A stretch of 28,075 nucleotides of DNA from Pseudomonadota bacterium (GCA_021817355.1 JAKAVI010000144.1:1-28075); one strand, 5' to 3'. Positions 8,279 to 17,516 are shown, numbered from the stretch's first letter. Numbers and translations: made by a program. The notes: generated from the letters alone by a model not told the origin.

Positions 8279-9982
8279 TCAGTCCACTGTGAAACGCTGT
8301 GTCACGCCCTCGCGCCGTAAGAGCTTGCCCGCACCCTCGAAGGCATTGGCGCACCACCACTCTGGCCGGGCCTTGGCAAGATCATCCATGATGACATTGG
8401 CGGTGAGTGTGCCGGCCGTGAGGGTGGTGTAATTCGAGGTACCGCCAGACTGACAGATGTAGAATTTGTCGATCGGCGTGCGCGGCGCATTGCAACCGGC
8501 AAACGGCTTCCAGCTCCACATCTGCCCTTCGGTGACCGAGCCGCTCGGATGCATGTTGCCGCCGCTATGGGGGTTGCGCCGGACGTAGTCGTGCGGCGTG
8601 TTCACATAGCGCGCGATTTTTGCTGTCTTCAGATTGGGCAGATAGCGGGCGAACACCTCTTCGACCTTGTCGGCATAGGATTCCCGCAATTCGTCCCACT
8701 TGGCAGGCCCACCCATTGACTTCAGTTCATAGGGCACGATCGCCCAGGTTAGGAGGGTGTACTGGCCGGGCGGGGCCTGGGTAGGATCGGCAATGCAGTA
8801 GTTGAAGGCCGCACCCCAGACGATAGGGGGATCAAGCGGAACATCGCGCACCATACAGGAGCTGACCAACATTTCGGCGTCGCTCATGGTCTCGGCGCCG
8901 AAGTTGTAGACGAAGGTGTTGTTGACCTCGGGAAACTTGGCAGCACAGGCAAAATCCGGCCGCTCATTGAGGACGTAGTAATTGGTGAAGAGGGTGGAGC
9001 CGCGGTAGTCAAAGCGCTTGAGCGCGACGCGGGCGGAAAGGGGCAGGTTCTCCTCGCCGATCAACCCGAAAAAGGTCGGCTTGGCGCTGACATCGCTGAC
9101 GACGGCCATTTTGGCCCTGAACTCGGCGTCAGGATAGGTCGCATGCGAAGCCAGTACCACACCCTTGGCTTCGCCGGCCTCGATGATCACCTTCTCGACG
9201 TGGCAGTTGTAGAACACCTTGCCACCGTGATGAACGAAGCTGCGCACCAGCGAATGGGTAAGGTCATGGCTGCCGCCACGAGCAGTATAGCCTCCGTCAG
9301 CGCTGAATACGGTCAGGAAGTTGAGGACCGCGAGGGGACCGGCAAGACGGCTGCCGATGACATCAAGACCCGAGGTTCCGGCATAGCTTAGAATCGCAAG
9401 CTTGATCTTCTCGCTTTCGAACAGGCAGTCGACGAGCTGAAAGCCGGTCATCCACAGCCAGTCCTTGGGCATCACCGGCGCATTGCCCATATTGTCGAGA
9501 AATTCAAGAAAGCCCGCGTCGCTGTTGGGGCTTACATTGGACTGATGAAAGCTCCAGGGCGTGGTGGGACCGAAGAAATTGACAATCTTGCGATAGGTCT
9601 CGGCGTCCTTGGATGAGATGCGCTGCCAGGCCTCATAGGTTTCCCGCGCGTCCCGGCGCGAGAACAAGACCGCATCCCCATCGAGGAAAGGATAGAAATA
9701 GCCAAACCTGGCCCCTGGCGGGGCAAGCAGCTCAAGCCCGAAGCGTTCGAGTTCAAGATCCAGATAGGCCGGGCCATAATGGGGCATGAGGAGCGAGGCG
9801 TGCATGTTCAGCTTGACGCCTGGATGCAGCACCTCTTCGGTCGAACAGAAGGTACCGGTTTCATCGCGGCGCTCGAACAGCGCCACGCGCAATCCGGATT
9901 TCTGCAGATAGGCCGCTGTCGTAAGACCGTTGACGCCGCCGCCAATCACAATGACGTCGTATTCAGGGTGTGGACGGGTCAT
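8279..9982 (-). CDS. FAD-dependent oxidoreductase, CrtI-like (enzyme A, first gene of operon)
   Basis: This 567-residue flavoprotein has the N-terminal FAD motif [19 protein letters not shown] and [16 protein letters not shown]. Its C-terminal FAD-binding segment has drifted: [20 protein letters not shown] replaces the usual Gly-Gly-Tyr-x-Ala pattern, which hints at altered cofactor binding or a partner role. The start at 9982 ([10 protein letters not shown]) places the Rossmann motif at the usual distance; only a weak GGGAG precedes it at 11 bases, and the frame runs open to 10066. It is a recent tandem duplicate of enzyme B, with nearly equal length and long matching stretches. It is the most upstream gene, so the operon promoter should lie between 9983 and about 10300. 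Confidence 0.92.
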   Translation of the reverse strand: MTRPHPEYDVIVIGGGVNGLTTAAYLQKSGLRVALFERRDETGTFCSTEEVLHPGVKLNMHASLLMPHYGPAYLDLELERFGLELLAPPGARFGYFYPFLDGDAVLFSRRDARETYEAWQRISSKDAETYRKIVNFFGPTTPWSFHQSNVSPNSDAGFLEFLDNMGNAPVMPKDWLWMTGFQLVDCLFESEKIKLAILSYAGTSGLDVIGSRLAGPLAVLNFLTVFSADGGYTARGGSHDLTHSLVRSFVHHGGKVFYNCHVEKVIIEAGEAKGVVLASHATYPDAEFRAKMAVVSDVSAKPTFFGLIGEENLPLSARVALKRFDYRGSTLFTNYYVLNERPDFACAAKFPEVNNTFVYNFGAETMSDAEMLVSSCMVRDVPLDPPIVWGAAFNYCIADPTQAPPGQYTLLTWAIVPYELKSMGGPAKWDELRESYADKVEEVFARYLPNLKTAKIARYVNTPHDYVRRNPHSGGNMHPSGSVTEGQMWSWKPFAGCNAPRTPIDKFYICQSGGTSNYTTLTAGTLTANVIMDDLAKARPEWWCANAFEGAGKLLRREGVTQRFTVD

Positions 9983-10169
9983 GGTCTTGCTTGCTCCCGG
10001 GCTCGCAGCCGTGTGGCAATGGCCAGGCCGCGGTCCTGCGGCTGTGCGCTGGCCGGCGCCCGCCATGCGGCGAACGGCGAAAGCGGCACGAGCCCTGTGG
10101 TAGATGCGCGACGAAGTGCCAACCTGATCCCCCAGCAGCAGCTAATTGATGCGTGTGAAAGCCAGTCTG

Positions 10170-10198
10170 ACTCTATGACTTTTTTGTTTGTTGTCCAA
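10170..10198 (-). promoter_or_regulatory. Weak candidate promoter for the flavoenzyme operon
   Basis: On the minus strand TTGGAC and TAGAGT are separated by exactly 17 bases, with an A-rich spacer. Only some positions match the sigma-70 consensus. It would start transcription about 180 bases before enzyme A. Just upstream is a short inverted repeat, GTGC...GCAC at 10208-10224, that could bind a regulator. Both are suggestions only. Confidence 0.25.
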
Positions 10199-11010
10199 CC
10201 AATTTTTGTGCGACCAAATTGCACGTCTGCGTGTCATTCGCACAAGTCGTTCTCAGATTTTTGGCCGCCCCTCCTCGCCCGACCGATTTGGGCAATGGCA
10301 GCGGCTTTGGATTATGCGATGGCCTCACGCAGCGGGATACCGTCAACACGCCAGCCTGCGCCCGCCTCAAAAGCCTCCGTCCTCAAAGACCCAAGTTCGG
10401 GATGCCGAGCATCACACTGCCCTGCCTTTGACCACCCGCCGTCACCGTTTCAAGATCGATGCGGATGGCCGGTCTTGGCCGGGCTTGGTCTGCAATTTCT
10501 GATCCTTGTCGCGGCCCGCAACTGCGTGGCCCTGTTCGCGACCTAAAATGAATTCGGCCTCGAGACACAGGCTTGGGCTATCCCTGCGATTTGCGTGGTG
10601 GCAGGCAAGGCGCACCGGCTTCCGCTCTCCCGTGCCGCAAATTTTGTCTTCTAAGTACTGAAGGACTTAGGTCAGAGGTCAGAGGTCAGGCTTCATCGTT
10701 CCTGGTCTCAGGCGCAAGCCCGCCGGGCAAGCTGGCCTTCCTGCATCTGGTGAAACGTATGAGGCAAGGCGATCTCACATCGCATGACTTTCGCTTGCCC
10801 TTTAGGCGACATCGCGGGTGATGGGGCCATCAGTGGATTTGCGCCAGGGATTTTCTTTTTTTTCGCGCGTGACACCGGCCTCGAATTTTCCAACTGGCAG
10901 GCTCGACGACTACCTTTAAACGCCATCCGTTTGATCACGCGCGAGCAATGAACTGCAGGCCATGAAATAGCCGGGCGAAAATCTGCGGTCCTGACGATTA
11001 TTTCCTCCGC
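10199..11010. other. Gene-poor spacer
   Basis: I see no convincing gene on either strand. Open frames exist but look non-coding and overlap on both strands. The stretch holds three tandem AGGTCAG copies (10669-10689) and a T-rich run at 10850-10863. No tRNA-like cloverleaf or mobile-element ends were recognised. Confidence 0.5.
10669..10689. repeat. Three perfect tandem copies of AGGTCAG
   Basis: The 7-base unit AGGTCAG is repeated exactly three times without spacing, followed by one more G. It lies in a gene-free stretch, so it is either slippage-prone simple sequence or a cluster of protein-binding half-sites. Confidence 0.8.
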
Positions 11011-11412
11011 TCAGGCCGTAAGACGTGAGCATCCGGGCAGCTTTCCCTTGGCCGCGTCGAAGGTCAACATGGTGGAACAGCCAGGCCCACTATAATGGGT
11101 CATCAGCAGACATTCGGCAAAATCTGCCTTGTCTTCCTCGTAGGCAAGCAAAGCCCGTTCGAGAGATCCCTTATCATCAAACTGCAGTTCTCGTGCTTCC
11201 AGGAGCAGTTTGAAGGCTCCCATCACTTCGGCCTTTGCCAAGCCGGCTTGCAACTGCAACACCCACTCGCTCTCCAAAACCCTCAGCAAGCTTGCCAGCA
11301 AAGGCTCGGCCATCTTCCTGGCCCGGTCAATTTCAGCCTTTGCAGTCCTAGCGCGATGGGCATCATCCTTCAAGAGCAGCCGCACCCATACACTGGTGTC
11401 CAGACCTTGCAC
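11011..11412 (-). CDS. PIN-domain ribonuclease toxin (VapC-like)
   Basis: This is a 133-residue type II toxin candidate. The four acidic PIN residues are placed as expected: D5 in GLDTSVWVRLL, E47 in LESEW, D97 in ADFAECLL and D119 in LTFDAAKGKLPG. VapC-type proteins cleave RNA in a Mg2+-dependent manner, commonly tRNA or rRNA. The start is a GTG one base after the stop of the antitoxin frame (TGA-C-GTG), so translation is coupled to the antitoxin. The toxin frame is intact with all catalytic residues, although its antitoxin gene is frameshifted. The nearest genes are unrelated, so this is a stand-alone module. Confidence 0.85.
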   Translation of the reverse strand: MQGLDTSVWVRLLLKDDAHRARTAKAEIDRARKMAEPLLASLLRVLESEWVLQLQAGLAKAEVMGAFKLLLEARELQFDDKGSLERALLAYEEDKADFAECLLMTHYSGPGCSTMLTFDAAKGKLPGCSRLTA

Positions 11413-11413
11413 G

Positions 11414-11628
11414 TCAGCGCGTCATATCGGCGACCGAGAGAGACTTTCTTCCTGGCTTGCGGAGCGCGCCAAAGAGATCGCCCTGGACGCGTGTCTTCGC
11501 CCGCATGATCACCTTGCCGTCAGGCAACAGCCAAAAATGAAGTCTGTCATGCCTTTCAAACCCAAACCGTCCCGCATTTTCTTTGGGATGGTGCCCTTGC
11601 CCTCACGCGTCATCGTTGCAGTGGACAT
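11414..11628 (-). pseudogene. AbrB/MazE-type antitoxin with a one-base frameshift
   Basis: The first half starts at the ATG at 11628, with AAAGGA six bases upstream, and reads MSTATMTREGKGTIPKKMRD, the swapped-hairpin AbrB DNA-binding domain. That frame stops early, after TDFIFGCCLTAR. The expected second half continues in another frame as HFWLLPDGKVIMRAKTRVQG and then DLFGALRKPGRKSLSVADM, ending one base before the toxin start. The total of 215 bases is one short of 72 codons, so a single-base deletion near 11565-11570 explains it. The second half would be the toxin-binding tail. The site is a T5 run, so sequencing error, true mutation or slippage on the run are all possible. Confidence 0.85.
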
Positions 11629-11636
11629 GAGAGATC

Positions 11637-11662
11637 CTTTTACAAAAATGAGTTTCGTAAAG
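11637..11662. promoter_or_regulatory. Imperfect inverted repeat upstream of the antitoxin
   Basis: CTTTTACAAAA and TTTCGTAAAG form an imperfect dyad, with one indel and one mismatch, ending nine bases before the antitoxin start. This is where AbrB-type antitoxins usually autoregulate. It is a suggestion from position and symmetry only. Confidence 0.35.
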
Positions 11663-11955
11663 ACTTTGGCAAACCTCAATTGCAGATCGGGGTACGCGAG
11701 GGGTGACACCGGACACAGGCTGGCCGGGGCTTAAAGGCCAAGGAGGGTGCAAAGCGGCATGTATGCCCGCTTCGGGCAACTCCCGCCTCCTCTCCCCCCG
11801 GCGCTAACGTCCTGACCAAGCACCAGAAGCGGCCTCCTGCCCTCCAACAGCGTATTGAGCGCGCGGCCCGTCGCTGCACCCGGCCACGCTGGGGATGGGC
11901 CTGCCGCGAATGTGTCCCTCACCCAACATGAACTTTATGCAATGAAGGCCTAAGA

Positions 11956-11984
11956 TTGAAGCGGTGCTGCAGCCTTCCTATCTT
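11956..11984 (+). promoter_or_regulatory. Candidate sigma-70-like promoter of the ABC/M1 operon
   Basis: TTGAAG (11956-11961) and TATCTT (11979-11984) are 17 bases apart. A transcript start near 11991 would leave a short leader with the purine-rich GGAGGGCGGGGG before the ATG at 12013, which supports that start over the longer open frame beginning at 11956. Confidence 0.45.
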
Positions 11985-12012
11985 ATGTGCGCAGAGGGAG
12001 GGCGGGGGCATT

Positions 12013-12891
12013 ATGCTAAGCATAGAACATCTGACGCATGTCTATCCGGGAGGCGTACGCGCCCTCGATAATGTCAGCCTTACGATCGACCCCGGCATGT
12101 TCGGTCTTTTGGGGCCCAATGGCGCCGGCAAGTCAACCTTGATGCGTACCATTGCGACGCTGCAGGCGCCGAGCAAGGGCACGATCCGCTTCAAGGATAT
12201 CGACGTGATCGCAGAACCCGAGAAGCTGCGGCGGGTACTTGGTTATCTGCCGCAGGATTTTGGCGTTTATCCGCGGGTATCCGCATACGACATGCTCGAT
12301 CACATGGCGACGCTGAAGGGCATCGCCGGGCGCGGCGAAAGACGCGATACGGTCGAAACGCTTCTGCAACAGACCAATCTGTGGACAGTGCGCAAGAAGG
12401 CGATCGCCGGCTTTTCAGGCGGAATGCGGCAGCGCTTCGGCATCGCCCAGGCCCTCATCGGCCGGCCCGAGCTTCTCATCGTGGACGAGCCGACTGCGGG
12501 CCTCGATCCGGAAGAACGTAACCGCTTCCTCAATCTTCTCGCCGAGGTGGGCGAAAGCGTGGTGGTCATTCTGTCGACGCATATCGTCGAGGACGTGGCC
12601 GAACTGTGCTCGCGCATGGCGATCATCGCCGAAGGTCGTATTGTGGCACAGGGTGTGCCGACCGAACTGATGGCGCAACTAAAGGGTCGCATCTGGCGCA
12701 GGATCATTCCGAAGTTGGAACTTGACGACTATCGGGCACGCCACCTCGTAATCCTGACCCGCCTCGTGGCGGGTGAGACCATGATCCATATACTCACGGA
12801 CTCTGATCCCGGCGAGGGCTTCACGCCGGTGGAGGCCGGTCTCGCGGATCTTTATTTCTCGACGCTCGCTCATCTACGCCAGGCGGCCTGA
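12013..12891 (+). CDS. ABC transporter ATP-binding protein
   Basis: This is a 292-residue ATPase subunit. It has Walker A GPNGAGKST at residues 34-42, the ABC signature FSGGMRQR, Walker B LLIVDEPTAGLDPE and the switch histidine in STHIVED. The last 70 or so residues are a C-terminal extension common in ABC-2-type exporters. I chose the ATG at 12013 (MLSIEHLTHVYPGG) because the motif distances are standard and a plausible promoter lies just before it. The permease/peptidase gene follows after seven bases, so the two form one transporter. The substrate is not evident. Confidence 0.96.
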   Translation: MLSIEHLTHVYPGGVRALDNVSLTIDPGMFGLLGPNGAGKSTLMRTIATLQAPSKGTIRFKDIDVIAEPEKLRRVLGYLPQDFGVYPRVSAYDMLDHMATLKGIAGRGERRDTVETLLQQTNLWTVRKKAIAGFSGGMRQRFGIAQALIGRPELLIVDEPTAGLDPEERNRFLNLLAEVGESVVVILSTHIVEDVAELCSRMAIIAEGRIVAQGVPTELMAQLKGRIWRRIIPKLELDDYRARHLVILTRLVAGETMIHILTDSDPGEGFTPVEAGLADLYFSTLAHLRQAA

Positions 12892-12898
12892 GGCGCCC

Positions 12899-15800
12899 AT
12901 GCTCCGCAAAATCGCCGCGTTCGAGCTGCGCTATCAGCTCTCCTCGCCTGTCTTCTGGGTGTCGCTCGTCGCTTTTTTTCTGATTACCTTTGGCGCCACA
13001 ACAATTCCGGAAATCCAGATCGGTTCCAAGGGCAATACCTTCATCAACGCGCCTTTTGCCATCATTCAGGTCACAATGGTCATGAGCATCTTCGCGATGT
13101 TCATCGTTACGGCCTTTGTCGCCAATGCCGTAATTCGCGATGATGAAACGGGCTACGGCTCCATCATCCGCGCCACGCCTATGGCAAAATTCGATTATCT
13201 TTTTGGTCGTTTTTTGGGAGCCTATCTGACGGCGCTAATCATTTTTGCCGCGGTGCCACTTGCGATCGCGATCGGCTCACTGATGCCGTGGCTCGATCCA
13301 GCCAAGATAGGTCCGTTCCGGCCGCTTGATTATCTTTATGCCTATGTGGTCGTGGGAGCGCCGACGCTTTTCCTGCTTTCGGCCATTTTCTTCGCAATGG
13401 CTACTATCACCCGTTCGATGATGGCGACCTATCTGAGCGTGGTCGCATTCCTCATCCTCTACATCGTTCTTATCCAGTGGTTCAAGCAACCGCAATACGA
13501 TCACATCGTGGCCCTGGCCGAACCTTTCAGCAGCGGCGCGATCCACCAGTTGACGAAGTACTGGACAGCGTCCGACCGTAATACCAGGTTGCCGCAACTT
13601 TGGGGTTTGATCGCCGTGAACCGGGCCATCTGGCTCGGCATCTCGATGGTCTTCCTCGCTCTGGCATACGCCGTGTTTGGCAGTGGGAAGCGGGGAACCA
13701 GACATGAGGTCAAGGCCACGGCGGCCGCCACGCCACCGCCCGCCCAAATCGGTGTGCTGCCCTCGCCCCGTTTCGACAGACACGTCAGGCGCATTCAGGC
13801 CCTTGCCTGGGCCCGTTTCGAAATGCGGCAGGTATTCCGCAGCCCGGGTTATCTCGTGCTTCTGGCGCTGGGTCTCGTAAACGCCGGTGGCGCCATGTGG
13901 ATGATCGACGAAGAGCGTGGCTTTCACCTCTTGATGGTGACACGTCGCATGATTGAGGCTCTGCAGGGTGGCTTCACCTTCGTTGTCATCCTCATCGCGA
14001 TCTATTATGCGGGTGAACTCGTCTGGCGCGATCGCGACCGGCGCACGAACGAGATCTTTGACGCCTGCCCGGTGCCCGACTGGGCCTTCGTGCTACCGAA
14101 GATCGCAGCGATCGTCCTCGTGCTGCTCTCCACCTTCCTGATTGCGGTGGTGGCGGCTGTGACCATACAGACGCTCAAGGGGTATTACGACTACGAGCTC
14201 GGTCACTATATCGTCTGGTATGTGCTGCCGCAGACCGTGACGGCGGTTCAGATCGCGGTTCTGGCCGTGTTTGCCCAGGCGCTGTCGCCCAACAAATATT
14301 TCGGCTGGGGTGTCATGGTGCTCTATCTCGTGGCACTCCTGGCTCTGCCGGCCATGGGCTTCGAACATCACCTCTATCTTTACGGCACCACGAGCAGCGT
14401 GCCGCTGTCCGACATGAACGGCGAGGGCCGGTTTTGGATCGGGCGCGACTGGTTCGACATTTACTGGTCAGCCGCTGCACTGGTGTTGACGATACTGGCC
14501 TTTGCGCTATGGCGGCGCGGGACTGAAACCCGACTGACGCCACGCCTGGTGCGTCTGCCCCGGCGCCTTTTTGGCCCGGCCGGCGTCCTTCTTGCTGCGG
14601 GCCTGGTACTCATGGCTGGCAGTGGCGCCTTCATTTATTACAACACCAACATTCTGAACCACTACCGCACCAGTACCGGCAACGACGCGTACAAAGCCGA
14701 TTACGAAAAGGCACTGTGGAAATATCACACCCTGCTGCAGCCGAAGATCACCGCTGTTACGCTGAACGTCGCGCTTTATCCGCACCGGGTCCGCGCTGTC
14801 ACCCACGGCAGTTATACGATCGAGAACCGCACCGGCAGGCCACTCAACGTCGTCCACATCCGCTGGGACCGCGATCTCAAGATGAAGCATCTCGTTGTCG
14901 AAGGCGCGCATCTGGAAAAAAATTATAAGCGCTTCCACTATCGCATCTATGCCTTCGATCGGCCGCTGAAGCCCGGCGAGATACGCCATATCCGCTTCAC
15001 GACGGTGCTTGAAGAAAAGGGCTTTCGCAACAGCGGAAATCTCACGCGCATCGTGGCCAACGGGACCTTCATCAATAATGATGAGATCGCACCGATCATC
15101 GGCATGGACCGGGACGGCCTGCTGCACGACCCCGCCACAAGGCGACGCTATGGTCTGCCCTCACAGCTACGCCCACCCAAGCTGGGAGACAGGAGCGCGC
15201 GCCGCTACAACTATGTGGTACACGATGCCGACTGGGTGACCTCGGACATTACCGTCTCGACCGACGCGAACCAGACACCTATCGCACCTGGCTATCGCGT
15301 CTTTGATGTCACATCGAACGGAAGGCGCACGGCGCGCTTCGAATCCGAAGCCAAGATCCTGAACTTCTTCTCAATCCAGTCGGCCCGCTACAAGGTTAGG
15401 CGAGACAGCTGGCACGGCATACGCCTGGCCGTCTACTATGATCCCCACCATCCCTACAATGTGGAGCGCATGATCCGTGCGTTGAAGGCCGGGCTCAGCA
15501 TCTACACCAAAGTTTTCAGTCCCTATCAGTTCCATCAGGTCCGCATTGTTGAGTTTCCGGATTACCGTAAATTCGCGCAATCCTTCGCCAATACGATTGC
15601 CTATTCGGAAGGCATCGGCTTCATCCAGAATTCCGCCAAAGTCGTGTCGGATCCGCGCTTGATCGACATGGTAACCTTCGTCACAGCGCATGAGCTGGCC
15701 CATCAATGGTGGGCCCATCAGGTTGTGGGTGCCGATATGCAGGGGGCCACGATGCTGTCCGAAACCTTCGCGCAATATTCCGCGATGCTGGTGATGGAAA

Positions 15801-16489
15801 AACTCTATGGCCCCTCACATGTACGTAAATTCCTGAAATATTCTCTGGACCACTATCTGCGGGCACGAGGCAGTGAGGAGATCGAGGAGCTGCCGCTCGA
15901 GCGCGTCGAAAACCAGCCCTATATCCATTATGACAAGGGCGCGATGGTGATGTACCGGCTGGAGCAGACGGTTGGCGAAAACGTCGTCAATCGGGCCTTG
16001 CGTCAATTACTGGCGAACTATGCCTTCAAGCCCGCGCCTTACCCTTCATCGACCGATTTCATCCGCTATCTGCGCGCGGCGGCCGGGCCAAAATATAACC
16101 AGCTCATCACCGACCTGTTCCAGAAAATTACCATCTATGATCTGCGCGCCCGGTCGGCTACCTGGAAGAAGCGGAAGGACGGCAAATTTGACATAACGCT
16201 CACCGTTGAGGCCCATAAATTCTATGCCGACGGCAAGGGCAAGGAAACGCAAACACCGATGCAGGAGGATGTCCCGGTCGGCGCCTTTACCATACGTCCC
16301 GACGCGGCCGGCTTCGGAAGTAAGTCCGTCCTCGCCTGGCAGATTGTGCCCATCCACACCGGCACTCAGATCGTGCATCTGGTGACCGACAAAGTCCCTG
16401 CCTTTGCCGGGATTGATCCTTACGTCGAGTGGATCGACCGCAATCCGGACAACAATCTCATCGCGGTAGGAGCCGCTGGCGGCTCATAG
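12899..16489 (+). CDS. ABC-2-type permease fused to an M1-family metallopeptidase
   Basis: This 1196-residue protein combines a membrane permease half (about residues 1-590), with two blocks of several hydrophobic helices (first SPVFWVSLVAFFLITFGATT), and a gluzincin peptidase half. The zinc site is HELAHQWW at residues 931-938 with the third ligand in MLSETFAQY. By my count 19 residues separate HExxH from that glutamate, against 18 in classical M1 enzymes. Proteins of this fused type are annotated in many proteobacteria as ABC permease/M1 aminopeptidase; their physiological substrate is not established. The peptidase probably faces the periplasm and may process peptides handled by the transporter (inference). 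GAGG precedes the ATG, seven bases after the ATPase stop. Confidence 0.93.
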   Translation: MLRKIAAFELRYQLSSPVFWVSLVAFFLITFGATTIPEIQIGSKGNTFINAPFAIIQVTMVMSIFAMFIVTAFVANAVIRDDETGYGSIIRATPMAKFDYLFGRFLGAYLTALIIFAAVPLAIAIGSLMPWLDPAKIGPFRPLDYLYAYVVVGAPTLFLLSAIFFAMATITRSMMATYLSVVAFLILYIVLIQWFKQPQYDHIVALAEPFSSGAIHQLTKYWTASDRNTRLPQLWGLIAVNRAIWLGISMVFLALAYAVFGSGKRGTRHEVKATAAATPPPAQIGVLPSPRFDRHVRRIQALAWARFEMRQVFRSPGYLVLLALGLVNAGGAMWMIDEERGFHLLMVTRRMIEALQGGFTFVVILIAIYYAGELVWRDRDRRTNEIFDACPVPDWAFVLPKIAAIVLVLLSTFLIAVVAAVTIQTLKGYYDYELGHYIVWYVLPQTVTAVQIAVLAVFAQALSPNKYFGWGVMVLYLVALLALPAMGFEHHLYLYGTTSSVPLSDMNGEGRFWIGRDWFDIYWSAAALVLTILAFALWRRGTETRLTPRLVRLPRRLFGPAGVLLAAGLVLMAGSGAFIYYNTNILNHYRTSTGNDAYKADYEKALWKYHTLLQPKITAVTLNVALYPHRVRAVTHGSYTIENRTGRPLNVVHIRWDRDLKMKHLVVEGAHLEKNYKRFHYRIYAFDRPLKPGEIRHIRFTTVLEEKGFRNSGNLTRIVANGTFINNDEIAPIIGMDRDGLLHDPATRRRYGLPSQLRPPKLGDRSARRYNYVVHDADWVTSDITVSTDANQTPIAPGYRVFDVTSNGRRTARFESEAKILNFFSIQSARYKVRRDSWHGIRLAVYYDPHHPYNVERMIRALKAGLSIYTKVFSPYQFHQVRIVEFPDYRKFAQSFANTIAYSEGIGFIQNSAKVVSDPRLIDMVTFVTAHELAHQWWAHQVVGADMQGATMLSETFAQYSAMLVMEKLYGPSHVRKFLKYSLDHYLRARGSEEIEELPLERVENQPYIHYDKGAMVMYRLEQTVGENVVNRALRQLLANYAFKPAPYPSSTDFIRYLRAAAGPKYNQLITDLFQKITIYDLRARSATWKKRKDGKFDITLTVEAHKFYADGKGKETQTPMQEDVPVGAFTIRPDAAGFGSKSVLAWQIVPIHTGTQIVHLVTDKVPAFAGIDPYVEWIDRNPDNNLIAVGAAGGS

Positions 16490-16817
16490 CGCCGCGGCAA
16501 AGGTGCCTCGTATCAGTCGTACCGCTTGGTGAAGGTCAATGGGGCCGTCCGTGTCAGGGCTGGATCGGTGACGGGGCCGCTTAGGGAGCTTGATCCGGAA
16601 ACCAGAGAAGCACCACCGCATCTGCACGAAGGAAATTGGGAGCACGTACACTCGAAACTCTCACATCGTCTCACTTCCATTTTGGTCCACCTGCTGCCCG
16701 GAGTGGGCGCAGATACGCCCGGACAGCCTTGTGTGCATGTGGTGTTGACGGGGAATGAACTGTAACGCCAGCCCTGTGGATGCTGCCAGGACCTCCGCCA
16801 TTGACTTGGCATTTCCT
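16490..16817. other. Spacer between convergent genes
   Basis: The ABC/M1 operon and the leftward TRIC gene converge here. Small frames on both strands (forward to 16765, reverse to 16513) look non-coding. I saw no clear intrinsic terminator. Confidence 0.45.
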
Positions 16818-17498
16818 TCAGCTTCCATTCTCTCGATCCTTCGGGACCCGCCCTGCTGCGTTCCGCTGCACGTAACGTCTAGCGACCGGCAGACGCCAAC
16901 CACGGCGAATGGCCATAAGGCGCAGCCCAAAGCAAAGAAGGGCACCTACGATTGTTGTGGCAGTCGGAGGAATGTGGAGAAACTGTCCACTTACCACCAC
17001 TGCAGCGGCCGCCAGGGCGGCCAATGCATAAATATCAGAACGCAGTACATTGGGAATTTCGGCCACCAGGATGTCACGCATCATCCCGCCACCGATGCCG
17101 GTTAGCATTCCAAGCAACGCCGCCATGACCGGATTTAGCCCGAACGCAAGCGCCTTTTGTGTGCCTGAGACAGCGAAAAGCGCCAGCCCCGCCGCGTCGA
17201 AGAGGAGCACGGCGCTGCTCAGCTTGTCGACCGCCGGAAACCAATAGAAGGTGATCACCCCGGCAAGGATCGAGACTGCCAGATACCGCCAGTCCTCGAT
17301 CGCAGCTGGCGGCACGGACCCGATTAAAACATCGCGCGTAATTCCACCGAAATTTCCGGCGACAAACGCCAGCACCAGTATACCAAACAAATCCAGCTGG
17401 CGCTTTACCCCGGCAGTTGCCCCACTGATGGCAAAAACAAAAGTACCAACGAGATCAAGCACCTGCAGCAACAGCGCTTCTGGTCTAGGGTCTACCAT
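16818..17498 (-). CDS. TRIC/UPF0126-family membrane protein (putative cation channel)
   Basis: This is a 226-residue integral membrane protein with about seven hydrophobic helices. It shows the internal repeat typical of the bacterial TRIC (UPF0126) family: FVFAISGATAGVKRQLDLFG with GNFGGITRDVLIG in the first half, and LALFAVSGTQKALAFGLNP with GIGGGMMRDILVAEIP in the second. TRIC channels form trimers and conduct monovalent cations; in bacteria the physiological role is unclear. I prefer the ATG at 17498 (MVDPRPEA), with GAGAG five bases upstream, over the in-frame GTG at 17510. It starts 18 bases after the decayed amidohydrolase, with which it was probably once co-transcribed. Confidence 0.93.
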   Translation of the reverse strand: MVDPRPEALLLQVLDLVGTFVFAISGATAGVKRQLDLFGILVLAFVAGNFGGITRDVLIGSVPPAAIEDWRYLAVSILAGVITFYWFPAVDKLSSAVLLFDAAGLALFAVSGTQKALAFGLNPVMAALLGMLTGIGGGMMRDILVAEIPNVLRSDIYALAALAAAAVVVSGQFLHIPPTATTIVGALLCFGLRLMAIRRGWRLPVARRYVQRNAAGRVPKDRENGS

Positions 17499-17516
17499 AG
17501 CAACTCTCACAAACCT

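Noticed and set aside
9779..10546. 255-codon plus-strand frame running into the spacer
   Set aside because: Its first part is antisense to enzyme A and the rest has no recognisable motifs or start signal.
10708..10938. 76-codon minus-strand frame with a Lys-rich middle
   Set aside because: The lysines come from a T-rich run; no ribosome site, no family resemblance.
11764..11778. TGCCCG-CTT-CGGGCA hairpin upstream of the ABC operon
   Set aside because: A perfect 6-bp stem but no following T-run on either strand, so not called a terminator.
16513..16812. Minus-strand frame ending TAPLTFTKRYD, resembling the end of a TonB-dependent receptor
   Set aside because: Only about ten residues look receptor-like; the remainder is Cys/Ser/Pro-rich and no barrel strands are visible.
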